Positions 54,630 to 62,282 of a DNA stretch of 64,000 nucleotides are shown one piece after another. The DNA comes from JOPF133 sp052144935 (GTDB taxonomy: Bacteria; Acidobacteriota; Terriglobia; Bryobacterales; Bryobacteraceae): NCBI GenBank assembly GCA_052144935.1, contig JBKQPR010000181.1:1-64000 (forward strand), in the 5' to 3' direction. A program made the position numbers and the translations under genes. How positions within the stretch are numbered: the first letter of the stretch is position 1; the number at the start of each line of letters is the position of its first letter. The notes beneath the pieces were generated by a model, which ran no database searches, had not been told where the DNA came from, and worked only from the letters and a program-made list of their open reading frames with translations.

Positions 54630-57056
54630 TCAGTTTCGGTATTGAGAAAAGAGCCGGCCGTTCCGGCGCAACCAGTCAAAACTACTCGACTGGTAGCGCG
54701 GCGTCGAGTATTCGAGCCAGCGGTTGTGGTCCGTGTCGATCACCGGGTGGAAGTCACTTACCAGACGGGCCAGGCCGCTCGGGGAGACCAGCACGGCTCT
54801 GTAAAGCTCATTCACCAGCGGAGCGGATCGGAAGCGTCGGGCCAACTCCGGACGCTGCGCGTCATCCAACACCAGGGGGCGAGCGGAGGCGACCATCTGG
54901 CCTTGGCCGCCATAGAGCCACAGCCCCACGTAGGGGAAGGCGGCGCGCGCCGTCGCCAGCGCACAGGCCACTTCGTTAGGGCCGATGTGGTGCAACTGAA
55001 CCCACTGCTGCAGCACGCCATCCGGCTTTAGCCGCTGGCGCGCCAGCTCGTAGAACTCCTTCGAGTAGAGATTCGTGGCGCCGGCAAACCAGACATTGGT
55101 TATTTCGATAGTGATCAGATCGTAGGCGCGCTGACGGTTGGTAAGCAGCACGTTGCGGCCGTCCTCAAGGAACAGGCGTGTGTGCGGATCGTCCAGAATA
55201 CCCTCGTTGAGATGGGCAAACGACTGGCGTGCCGCGGCCACGATTCCGGGGGCAAACTCGGCGATGTCGATTTCGCTGTAGCCCAGATGTTTTAGCGCCG
55301 CGGCGCTGTGGCCCGTCCCCAGGCCGATCAGCAAGGCACGATCGAAGTGGCTCACGAAGAGCGAGGGAACGGCCGAGAACCCGAACTGCGCGTTCATCTG
55401 GCCCCCGGCGTTGTCGTCGCCTTCAAATTTACCGTTGGTGTACAGGGTGCGGACGGCGGTAGTGTCGCCCGGAGTCCGGGTGCTCCGGCGCACCACCGTG
55501 GTCAACCCGCCTTGCACGCTCTCGTCGTGGAAGATGAAGCTGAAGAAGTACTTCACGCTGGGCGCCGGGGGGCCCGCTTCTGGCCCCTTCTGGCCATAGT
55601 AGTTGCCGAGGCCGGCGGTCAGTGTCCCCCAGTCCCAGTGGAGCGAAACCAGGATTGCGGCTGCGCAGACGGCCATCACGGCGGCCAACCGAAGCCGGCG
55701 CGGCGTGGGCCGCTCCTGGAGCAGGAACAGCAGCCAGAACGCAGCCAGCGCCAGAGCAATGACTTTGAGCGAAAGTTCGGAACCGAGCGATGGGATCAGC
55801 ACGAACACGCCCAGCAGCGCACCCGTCAGGCAGCCCAGCGAGTTTGCGGCGCTCAAGTAACCGGACAGATGCGAGTTGCCTTCGCCCTCGAGTTGCGGGC
55901 TGGCCAGCAGCGCCGGGTAGATCAGCCCGAGAATTGTCGACACCGGAACCAGCAGCAGGCACGTGACCGCCAGTTTGTACATCTCCGCGAAGTAGAACGA
56001 CCCCTGAAAAGCGGCCGGCGGCCCCATGCTGAAGAAAAACGGAACACGGTCCCAGAGGCGAAGCTGCAGGAGCAGCAGAAGGGCGCCGCCCTGGAACAGG
56101 AACGCAGGGTTGATGGTCGAGCCGCGCCGCTGCCGGCGGTTCACCAGCCATGCGCCGATCAGCAAGCCCAGAAGGACCGCCGTGAGCATCCAGGAAAATG
56201 CGTAGATGCTGCAGCCGATGACTACACCCACCAGGTGCGTCCAGATAACTTCGAGCGCGAAGAATACGGCGCCCGACGCGAAGGCGGCGGCCAGCAGCAG
56301 GCGGATGCCCCGGACGCCGCGGGGCTTTTCCGCGGGGTGCCCTCTGGGCCCGCCGGCGGCGCGATGGCACAGGGGCGCAGACCGTAGCGCGGCGGTGGCC
56401 GCGCAGACGAAGCTCGTGATGGCGAAGCAGAGCCACAGACTGCCACGCAGCCCCAGGGCCGGCATGACGATCAGGGGCGCGGTTCCGGCAGCAAGGAGGG
56501 CGCCCACCAGGTTGGCGGTGTACACCTGGGACCAACGCCTTTTGCCCGCGGGATCTCCGCAATCGAGCGCGCTGGCGATCAGGGGAAACGACGCGCCCAT
56601 CAGCGCAGCCGTTGGCAGCACCAGAACGCAGCCACAGAGAAACCGCGCTTGAAACCGCAGGGCCGTGCCGCCGAACAGGTTCTGTAACGGCGCCAACGTT
56701 TCAACCAGGCCGTGAAACGAATAGGAGAACACTACGCATGAGATACCGACCAGCAACTCGATGAGCCCGTACATCAACAACGGGCGCGCAATTCGTCTGC
56801 CTTTGATGAGCCGGCCCGCCACGACACCGCCCAATGCGAATCCTAGAAAGTAGGTGAACAGCACTACTGCGGAAGCCGATGCCGTTGCGCCTACCAGGAG
56901 CGCGATATACTTCTCGAACCCCTGCTCCGCCAGCAGTCCTGTAAAGCCCGTCAGCGCATAAAGAAGGAAGGGCGTGCGGTCATGCCAGGGGTGGCGGTTA
57001 GCCGGCTGCGGTGGAGCAGATTCCGCCGGCCTGTCGTTCAGTAAGGTAATAGGCAT
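54630..57056 (-). CDS. MFS-like/spermidine-synthase-like fusion protein
   Basis: An 808-residue protein. The first about 520 residues have around fourteen hydrophobic helices of the type found in 'fused spermidine synthase' transporters (SGAVFFALEVIWTHLVGVV, LSAANSLGCLTGALLG). The last about 270 residues form a SpeE-like Rossmann methyltransferase fold with LLIGLGTGHSAAALKHLG and FLEDGRNVL. The expected aminopropyltransferase Asp block reads YDLITIEITNVWFAG, so it is probably not a true spermidine synthase. A family D repeat adds GGPRGHPAEKPRG in a loop (56333-56352). A role in exporting or modifying a small molecule is possible but unproven. Confidence 0.82.
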   Translation of the reverse strand: MPITLLNDRPAESAPPQPANRHPWHDRTPFLLYALTGFTGLLAEQGFEKYIALLVGATASASAVVLFTYFLGFALGGVVAGRLIKGRRIARPLLMYGLIELLVGISCVVFSYSFHGLVETLAPLQNLFGGTALRFQARFLCGCVLVLPTAALMGASFPLIASALDCGDPAGKRRWSQVYTANLVGALLAAGTAPLIVMPALGLRGSLWLCFAITSFVCAATAALRSAPLCHRAAGGPRGHPAEKPRGVRGIRLLLAAAFASGAVFFALEVIWTHLVGVVIGCSIYAFSWMLTAVLLGLLIGAWLVNRRQRRGSTINPAFLFQGGALLLLLQLRLWDRVPFFFSMGPPAAFQGSFYFAEMYKLAVTCLLLVPVSTILGLIYPALLASPQLEGEGNSHLSGYLSAANSLGCLTGALLGVFVLIPSLGSELSLKVIALALAAFWLLFLLQERPTPRRLRLAAVMAVCAAAILVSLHWDWGTLTAGLGNYYGQKGPEAGPPAPSVKYFFSFIFHDESVQGGLTTVVRRSTRTPGDTTAVRTLYTNGKFEGDDNAGGQMNAQFGFSAVPSLFVSHFDRALLIGLGTGHSAAALKHLGYSEIDIAEFAPGIVAAARQSFAHLNEGILDDPHTRLFLEDGRNVLLTNRQRAYDLITIEITNVWFAGATNLYSKEFYELARQRLKPDGVLQQWVQLHHIGPNEVACALATARAAFPYVGLWLYGGQGQMVASARPLVLDDAQRPELARRFRSAPLVNELYRAVLVSPSGLARLVSDFHPVIDTDHNRWLEYSTPRYQSSSFDWLRRNGRLFSQYRN

Positions 57057-57223
57057 TTACCTGTTAATGCAATATGATGACGCGGCGGTGAAGAATGAAC
57101 AAGACGGGATATGGATAACAATAAGGTGCTGACGAGAGTTAAGTACTGGGCCCCCGACACCGGCCCACTGCCGGCCCGGGGGCTAGCGGGCCACTTTCCG
57201 GCCATCGGCCAAGCGCTCCCCGC

Positions 57224-57574
57224 TCACTGCTCGAAGCGCAGGCAGGCCCGGCCCAGGTAGATCGCATCTCCGGGACGCAGCTTCTCTCCGCGCCGGTTGC
57301 CCTTGGGCAACTCGATGGGGCGGCCGTTGCGAAATGCGCGCGTGCCGAATTCGCTTTCGTAGTCGCACAGGCGGTACCCATCGGCTTCGCGGCGGATGTG
57401 CGCGTCGCGCCGCGAAACCGTGCCGTCGACCTCGTCGCCGCCCTCTTCGAAGACTATATCGTTGCGGCGCACCACCCTCTGCCCGGAGTCCGTCAACCCG
57501 GCCATGCGTCCCAGGTTGGTGCGGGCTCTTTCCAGCGTGTACTCGCCGGGTTCCCCTTTGCGCTTCACCACCAC
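57224..57574 (-). pseudogene. Truncated tandem copy of the FHA protein
   Basis: A 116-residue frame equal to the C-terminal FHA domain of the neighbouring gene (57955-58812), differing at 12 of 116 positions. The N-terminal DUF3662 part is missing. The invariant His of the FHA phosphothreonine pocket (SRRHAH in the full copy) is Asp here (SRRDAH), so phosphopeptide binding is doubtful. It opens with GTG codons (VVVKRKG) without a clear ribosome-binding site. It is either a pseudogene or a decoy domain. Confidence 0.75.
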
Positions 57575-57954
57575 CAGACGCGCCGGCCGCTGTGTTGCTC
57601 TCCGGGGCCGGCCGGGTCGCCAGCGCTTCAGTCGCGGGGCCGGTACAAAAATACTTCCCGGCGGTGGGTTGGTGGACGGGTCTTCACGCTGATGAGTGTA
57701 ACACGCGATTTGGTGAAAGCGCCTTAGGGCTGAATCGTGATGGGGGAGCGCGCTGGTTCCGATCTCACCAATAGGACGACCGAAACCAACGTCGATTACT
57801 GGAGAAGTGCCCCCGTTGGCCCGCGCGGGTATTCTTGGCGCTAACGGCCCTTACCACGAGCAAAGCGGCCGCGCGACCGGATACGGCGCGCCGGGAGCTT
57901 CCAGGAACTGCCTGGCGCCGCCTCTCCGTCCGGGCGCAGCCCGGCCCGCTCGGC
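57575..57954. other. Spacer between the FHA copies
   Basis: About 380 bases between the intact FHA gene and its truncated copy. Sequence similarity to the parent gene begins near 57600. The rest (57620-57950) has no gene I recognise and no hairpin that looks like a terminator. Confidence 0.45.
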
Positions 57955-58812
57955 TCACTGCTCAAACCGCAGGCAGGCCCGTCCCAGGTAGATCTCATCT
58001 CCGGGACGCAGCTTCTCGCCGCGCCGATTGCCCGCGGGCACCTCGATGGGGCGGCCGTTGCGAAATACGCGCGTGCCGAATTCGCTTTCGTCGTCGCACA
58101 AGCGGTAGCCATCGGCTTCGCGGCGGATGTGCGCGTGCCGCCGCGAGACCGTGCCGTTGACCTCGTCGCCGCCCTCTTCGAAGACTATATCGTTGCGGCG
58201 CACCACCCTCTGCTCGGAGTCCGTCAGCTCGGCCATGCGTCCCAGGTTGGTGCGCGCTCTTTCCAGCGTGTACTCGCTGGGTTCCGCTTTGCCTTTCACC
58301 ACCACCAGCCGCGCCGGGCCGGCTACTGGCGTTGCCTCCGGAGTGCCCCCTGGTCCCGGCTGCGGCTGGGGCGCCGGCTCTACAGCGGCGGGCGGCGCCT
58401 CGACCAGGTATTCGATGGTGAACGGCGCGGCGGGCCCAGAGGGCACCCCAGAGGGCGCTCCCTCACCGCCAGCCTCCGCGCTCCGCACTTCCACCGCCAT
58501 CCCTCGCGGCGTCTCGCAGCCGGTGCGCTGCAGGGCTTCGCGGATGCCGCTCGCGAGGCGCCCGCCCTCCCCGAGAGCCGCCTGCCAGCGCGTGCGACGC
58601 TCGGCATCCGCCGCCACCAGCGTTACGATCACGCGGGCATACGGGAACACCCGCCGGCCGCCCGCCAGCGTCTCCACGCGGCCTTCGATCTCTTCCAGAA
58701 TCGCGCGATGCACCAAGAGCAGCTCGTTCGATTCCGCGGGGCCCAGGACGCGCTCGGTCCACTTGCGGAACCCGCGCTCGATGCTCTTCTCGATCTCCGC
58801 AAACAGCTTCAT
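57955..58812 (-). CDS. FHA-domain protein with DUF3662 N-terminus (FhaA-like)
   Basis: A 285-residue cytoplasmic adaptor. The N-terminal domain (KLFAEIEKSIERGFRKWTERV...SNELLLVHRAILEEIEG, about 1-125) is the DUF3662 type of actinobacterial FhaA. A Pro/Gly-rich linker (about 126-165) carries two family D repeats. The C-terminal FHA domain (about 166-285) has RRNDIVFE, SRRHAHI and FGTRVFRNG. FHA domains bind phosphothreonine, so the likely partner is the Ser/Thr kinase two genes upstream. Its ATG overlaps the stop of the SEDS/PBP gene (ATGA). Confidence 0.9.
   Translation of the reverse strand: MKLFAEIEKSIERGFRKWTERVLGPAESNELLLVHRAILEEIEGRVETLAGGRRVFPYARVIVTLVAADAERRTRWQAALGEGGRLASGIREALQRTGCETPRGMAVEVRSAEAGGEGAPSGVPSGPAAPFTIEYLVEAPPAAVEPAPQPQPGPGGTPEATPVAGPARLVVVKGKAEPSEYTLERARTNLGRMAELTDSEQRVVRRNDIVFEEGGDEVNGTVSRRHAHIRREADGYRLCDDESEFGTRVFRNGRPIEVPAGNRRGEKLRPGDEIYLGRACLRFEQ
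58432..58462. repeat. GC-rich palindromic repeat, family D, inside the FHA gene
   Basis: GGGCCCAGAGGGC followed by CACCCCAGAGGGCGC, encoding GAPSGVPSGPA in the linker of the FHA protein. A weaker copy lies at 58339-58360. Confidence 0.65.
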
Positions 58813-61800
58813 GGTTGAATCAGCCCCAACTTCACCGCGGCGTTTACAATCTCGGCCGCCGCCGGCGCCGCCGCGGTGCCGCCGTATATTCCATTCTCTA
58901 CCAGGATCGAGAAGGCGATTTTGCGCGACCCCGTTTGGTAGGGCGCATAGCCGATGAACCACGCATGCGACGGCGCGTCGGCCAGTTCGGCGGTGCCCGT
59001 CTTTCCCGCCACCGGCACGCTGGCGGCCGCCAGCCGGCCGGTGCCCCCAGTTACTACCTCGCGCATGAATCGGCCCAGCGTCTGTGCCGCGCCGGCAGCC
59101 ATCACGTTCTCGGGCGGGTTGGTGCGCGCGTTGGTTTCATCGGTGATCCAACGGCCTTCCGGCATGGCGCCGCCCGCGGCCACTGCCGCCGCCACCCGCG
59201 CCATCTGGAACGGCGAGACCACCACCTGCCCCTGCCCATACGAGGATTGCGGCAGCGACTTCTTCAATTGCGCCGCGGTGAGCGGCGAAGCCACCGCGAT
59301 GCCCAGCAGCTTGGCGGTGTCCAGCAGCGCTTGCGGGCCCACATCGTAAGTCCCCAACTGCGCGAAGTAGGCATTGCAGGAGACTACGATGCCGCGCTCC
59401 ATGTCCACGGTGCCGTGCGGCGCGGTGTCCTCGACATCGTCGCGAATCGGGCGGTTGGATCCCTTGATGTAGTTTCCCACGCGACCGTCCGGCAGCCGGA
59501 TGCACTCGTAGGTTTTCTTAGCCAGCGCCGGGTCCTTGCGCAGCGCCGCCATGGCGGTCACCACTTTGAAGGTCGAGCCGGGCGGATAGAGGCCGTAGCG
59601 GGCGCGGTCCAGATACGGATTGGGCGAACCGGGCGGCGGCTCGGCGGCGGGCCCGGCGGGCCCAGACGGCACTCCGGGGGGCGCCTCGGAAGCCGCCCCG
59701 GGCCCGGAGGGCGCCCCGGCGTCGCTTTGCTCGGGCGGCAGCGGAAGGCTGACCGCCGCCAGCATGTCGCCGGTGGCCGGATCGAGCACCACGGCCGACC
59801 CGCGATCCTGTTTGGCCTGCTGCAACTGCCGGCGCAGAATGTCCGCCACCTTCACCTGGAGCCGCGCGTCGATGGACATGCGCACATCCCGCGGCCGGTC
59901 GAGCACGCGCCGCACGGCCGGATTCTGCGGATCGTAGCGGTGCCGGAGAAGCGGCACCAGCTCGCGGTAGTCGTAGCGGATCACGCGGTCCACGGCGCCG
60001 GTTTTGGGGTTCTTCACTTCCACCAGCGTGGGCCGGTCGTCGTAGCCGCGCAGACGGCGCGCCGAATCGCGCTCCACGTACGATGTGTTGGACGCGGCCC
60101 AGCGCATGCGGGTGCGCAAATCGCCCAGCAGGTCGAACGTCAGGCCGCCGAAGGGATAGTGACGGCTGTCGGCGCGCGCACAGGCCCGGTCGATATCCAC
60201 GCCCAGCGCCTGATATTCGGCCCGGTGCTTCTCCAACTCATCCCAACTGCTGGTGGCCAGGGGCAGCCCGTTGCGGTCGTAGATGGATCCCTTGGGAATG
60301 TCGCGCATGATTTCCTGGAATCGCGGATTGTACTGATAGCGCCGCGCGCCATCCGCTTCCACCACCAGGGTTCCTTGTCCCACGTAACTTCCCGGCGCGA
60401 TCGCCCCGACCAACGCGGCCTTGCCCGCCACAACGAGGCCGGCGGCGGCGAATATCCAACCCGCCACGAGCAGGCCGCGACCGGAGGCGGCGCCGCTGCG
60501 GCCCCCCGAAGCGCTGCGGCTTTCAGCCGCGCCGCCGCTCCCCACCGCGCCGCTGCGGCCTTCCGCAGCGAGCAGGCCGCGACCGGAGGCGGCGTTGTTG
60601 CCCGCGGGTTGACAGACGGAAGCGTCTGTCCCACCTTGCCGTCGAAGCACTTGCTGGGGTGTGGGGCAGGCGCTTTCGCCTGCCAACCGCGGTGCTTCCC
60701 CCCGCGCGGAGATCGATTCCAGAATCGCCAGCAGCACGAAGTTCGCCAGCATGGCGGTGCGCCCGTAGCTGAGGAACGGGGTCACCACTCCGGAGAGCGG
60801 CAACACGCCCAGCGCGCCGCCCGAAATCAACAGGAGCTGCAGCACGGTGGCCGCGCCCAGCCCGGCTGCCAGAAAGTATTCGTAGTCCGTGCGGGCCAGC
60901 CTGGCGATGCGGAAGGCGCGCCACACAATCAGCGCAAACAGCGCGAACACTGCCGCCACGCCGAGGAAGCCCAATTCTTCGCCCAGCGCCGAGAGGATCA
61001 GATCGGTGTGGCCCGCCGGAACGAGCTGCGGATCGCCGCGGCCGATTCCCATCCCCGCGATCCCGCCGGTAGAGAAGGCCCACAGCGAATGCGCCAATTG
61101 ATCGCCGCCGTGTACCAGATTGTTCCAGGGCGAGAGCCACATGGAAACGCGCTCCCGCACGGTGTGCGGCACGCCCAGAAAATAGCCCCCTACGAATCCG
61201 CCGACTACCATGCCGAGCCCCACCACCGGGACGAAAGCGCTGCCGCGCGCCAGCCCGTACAACACCAGGAACAGGCAGGAGAACACCAGCGCCGGACCCA
61301 TATCGCGCTGCAGGAAGAAGAAGACCAGCGAGAGGACCACCGAAGCCAGCATGGGCAGCGTGTATTCCACCGGAGGAATGTCGAACCACCTGGTGAGCGG
61401 CGCCAGCCTTTGGCGCGTTTCGCGCGCATGCCGCAGCACGTCCCAGCGCGTGGCGAAATAACCGGCCAGGAAGAACACCAGCAGGATGCGAATGAGTTCC
61501 ACGGGCTGAAATCCGAACAGGTTGACCTTGGCGTCGCTGGTTCCCGGCCCGCGCCCGAACAGAATCAGCAGCGCCGAAAGGGCAAAGCTGGCGAGCAGCG
61601 GAACGAAGCTGAGCTTGCCGAACAGGCGCTCGTAATCGAGGCCGCTGAGAGCTGCCAGCAGCACCGATCCTATAGCCACGCCCTGCGCGAAACCCACAAA
61701 CAGAAGCTGGTCGCGGACCGGATCGCGCAGGCTCACCATCAGGATCAGCCCCACCCCGGTGAGTAATAGCGCGGCCGGCAGCAAGGTCTGGTCGCCGCGG

Positions 61801-62282
61801 AAGCCGCGCAGGCTCCACCACAGGTGGGCCGCCAGAAAGCCGGCCAGAAAGATCGCCACCCAAAGGAAGAAAGCGCGGCGGAAGCGCTCGGGCGTGCGCA
61901 CCACGAACAGCGGCTTGAGCGCGCGGAACTGTTCGCCCGAAACCGCGCTACGGATTCCACCCACGTTACCGAGCCCGCCCGCAAAATAGTAGATTTTTCG
62001 CGCGGTCTCTTCGCGGTCGTGCGGATCGGAAACGACCGACAGGGCGGGCAGCAGGTCCTCGCGCGCCGTCAGGTCGTTGAGATTCAGCAGTTTCTTGGCC
62101 GCGAGGTCCCGCTGCACCTCCGCCAGCGCGGCCGATTTGGATCGATACACCAGCCCGAGGCCGATCGCCACGAGCAACCCGGCCGCCAGCATCCCGAGCA
62201 GCTCTCTGCGCCGCCAGTCCACACCCGCGGCGCGCTTCCGCTCGACGACGCGCTCCGCCGATCTGCTCTTGGTTACGGCCAT
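58809..62282 (-). CDS. SEDS glycosyltransferase fused to class B penicillin-binding protein
   Basis: A 1157-residue single chain joining the two peptidoglycan polymerase partners. Residues 28-46 and 137-155 are helices around an 85-residue periplasmic loop. The SEDS domain (about 160-525) has FGFQPVELIRILL, SLWAFSTGGIAGMGIGRG and the catalytic Asp in GHTDLILSALGEELGF (D427). A repeat-built linker (about 526-605) leads to the PBP helix and transpeptidase (about 606-1157), with PPGSTFKV (S903, K906), SCNAYF (S968, N970) and AGKTGTAE (K1094). All catalytic motifs are present, so both activities are expected. It overlaps the kinase gene and the FHA gene, giving tight coexpression. Confidence 0.93.
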   Translation of the reverse strand: MAVTKSRSAERVVERKRAAGVDWRRRELLGMLAAGLLVAIGLGLVYRSKSAALAEVQRDLAAKKLLNLNDLTAREDLLPALSVVSDPHDREETARKIYYFAGGLGNVGGIRSAVSGEQFRALKPLFVVRTPERFRRAFFLWVAIFLAGFLAAHLWWSLRGFRGDQTLLPAALLLTGVGLILMVSLRDPVRDQLLFVGFAQGVAIGSVLLAALSGLDYERLFGKLSFVPLLASFALSALLILFGRGPGTSDAKVNLFGFQPVELIRILLVFFLAGYFATRWDVLRHARETRQRLAPLTRWFDIPPVEYTLPMLASVVLSLVFFFLQRDMGPALVFSCLFLVLYGLARGSAFVPVVGLGMVVGGFVGGYFLGVPHTVRERVSMWLSPWNNLVHGGDQLAHSLWAFSTGGIAGMGIGRGDPQLVPAGHTDLILSALGEELGFLGVAAVFALFALIVWRAFRIARLARTDYEYFLAAGLGAATVLQLLLISGGALGVLPLSGVVTPFLSYGRTAMLANFVLLAILESISARGEAPRLAGESACPTPQQVLRRQGGTDASVCQPAGNNAASGRGLLAAEGRSGAVGSGGAAESRSASGGRSGAASGRGLLVAGWIFAAAGLVVAGKAALVGAIAPGSYVGQGTLVVEADGARRYQYNPRFQEIMRDIPKGSIYDRNGLPLATSSWDELEKHRAEYQALGVDIDRACARADSRHYPFGGLTFDLLGDLRTRMRWAASNTSYVERDSARRLRGYDDRPTLVEVKNPKTGAVDRVIRYDYRELVPLLRHRYDPQNPAVRRVLDRPRDVRMSIDARLQVKVADILRRQLQQAKQDRGSAVVLDPATGDMLAAVSLPLPPEQSDAGAPSGPGAASEAPPGVPSGPAGPAAEPPPGSPNPYLDRARYGLYPPGSTFKVVTAMAALRKDPALAKKTYECIRLPDGRVGNYIKGSNRPIRDDVEDTAPHGTVDMERGIVVSCNAYFAQLGTYDVGPQALLDTAKLLGIAVASPLTAAQLKKSLPQSSYGQGQVVVSPFQMARVAAAVAAGGAMPEGRWITDETNARTNPPENVMAAGAAQTLGRFMREVVTGGTGRLAAASVPVAGKTGTAELADAPSHAWFIGYAPYQTGSRKIAFSILVENGIYGGTAAAPAAAEIVNAAVKLGLIQP
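59648..59720. repeat. GC-rich palindromic repeat, family D, before the PBP active site
   Basis: Several family D cores (GGGCCCAGACGGC, CCGGGCCCGGAGGGCGCC) in a row encode APSGPG, APPGVPSGPAG and PPPG, a disordered insert of about 35 residues just before PYLDRARYGLYPPGSTFK. Confidence 0.7.
60468..60594. repeat. 25-bp direct repeat in the SEDS-PBP linker
   Basis: The same 25 bases (beginning GAGCAGGCCGCGACCGGAGG) occur at 60468-60492 and 60570-60594, 102 bp apart. The interval is low-complexity GC-rich sequence (GCGCCGCTGCGGCC units) encoding a Gly/Ser/Ala-rich linker. Confidence 0.85.
60604..60690. repeat. Palindromic repeat family A, pair 4, at the SEDS/PBP junction
   Basis: Unit 60611-60630 pairs GACAGACG with CGTCTGTC over GAAG: two pairs differ from the consensus, and both are compensated. 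Unit 60665-60684 pairs GGCAGGCG with CGCCTGCC over CTTT. The pair is in frame, encoding about residues 531-560 exactly between the last SEDS helix and the PBP part. Confidence 0.88.

Noticed and set aside
58815..61766. A plus-strand open frame of about 980 codons opposite the SEDS/PBP gene
   Set aside because: Antisense shadow with His/Arg/Gln-rich sequence and no motif; the minus strand has all catalytic motifs.
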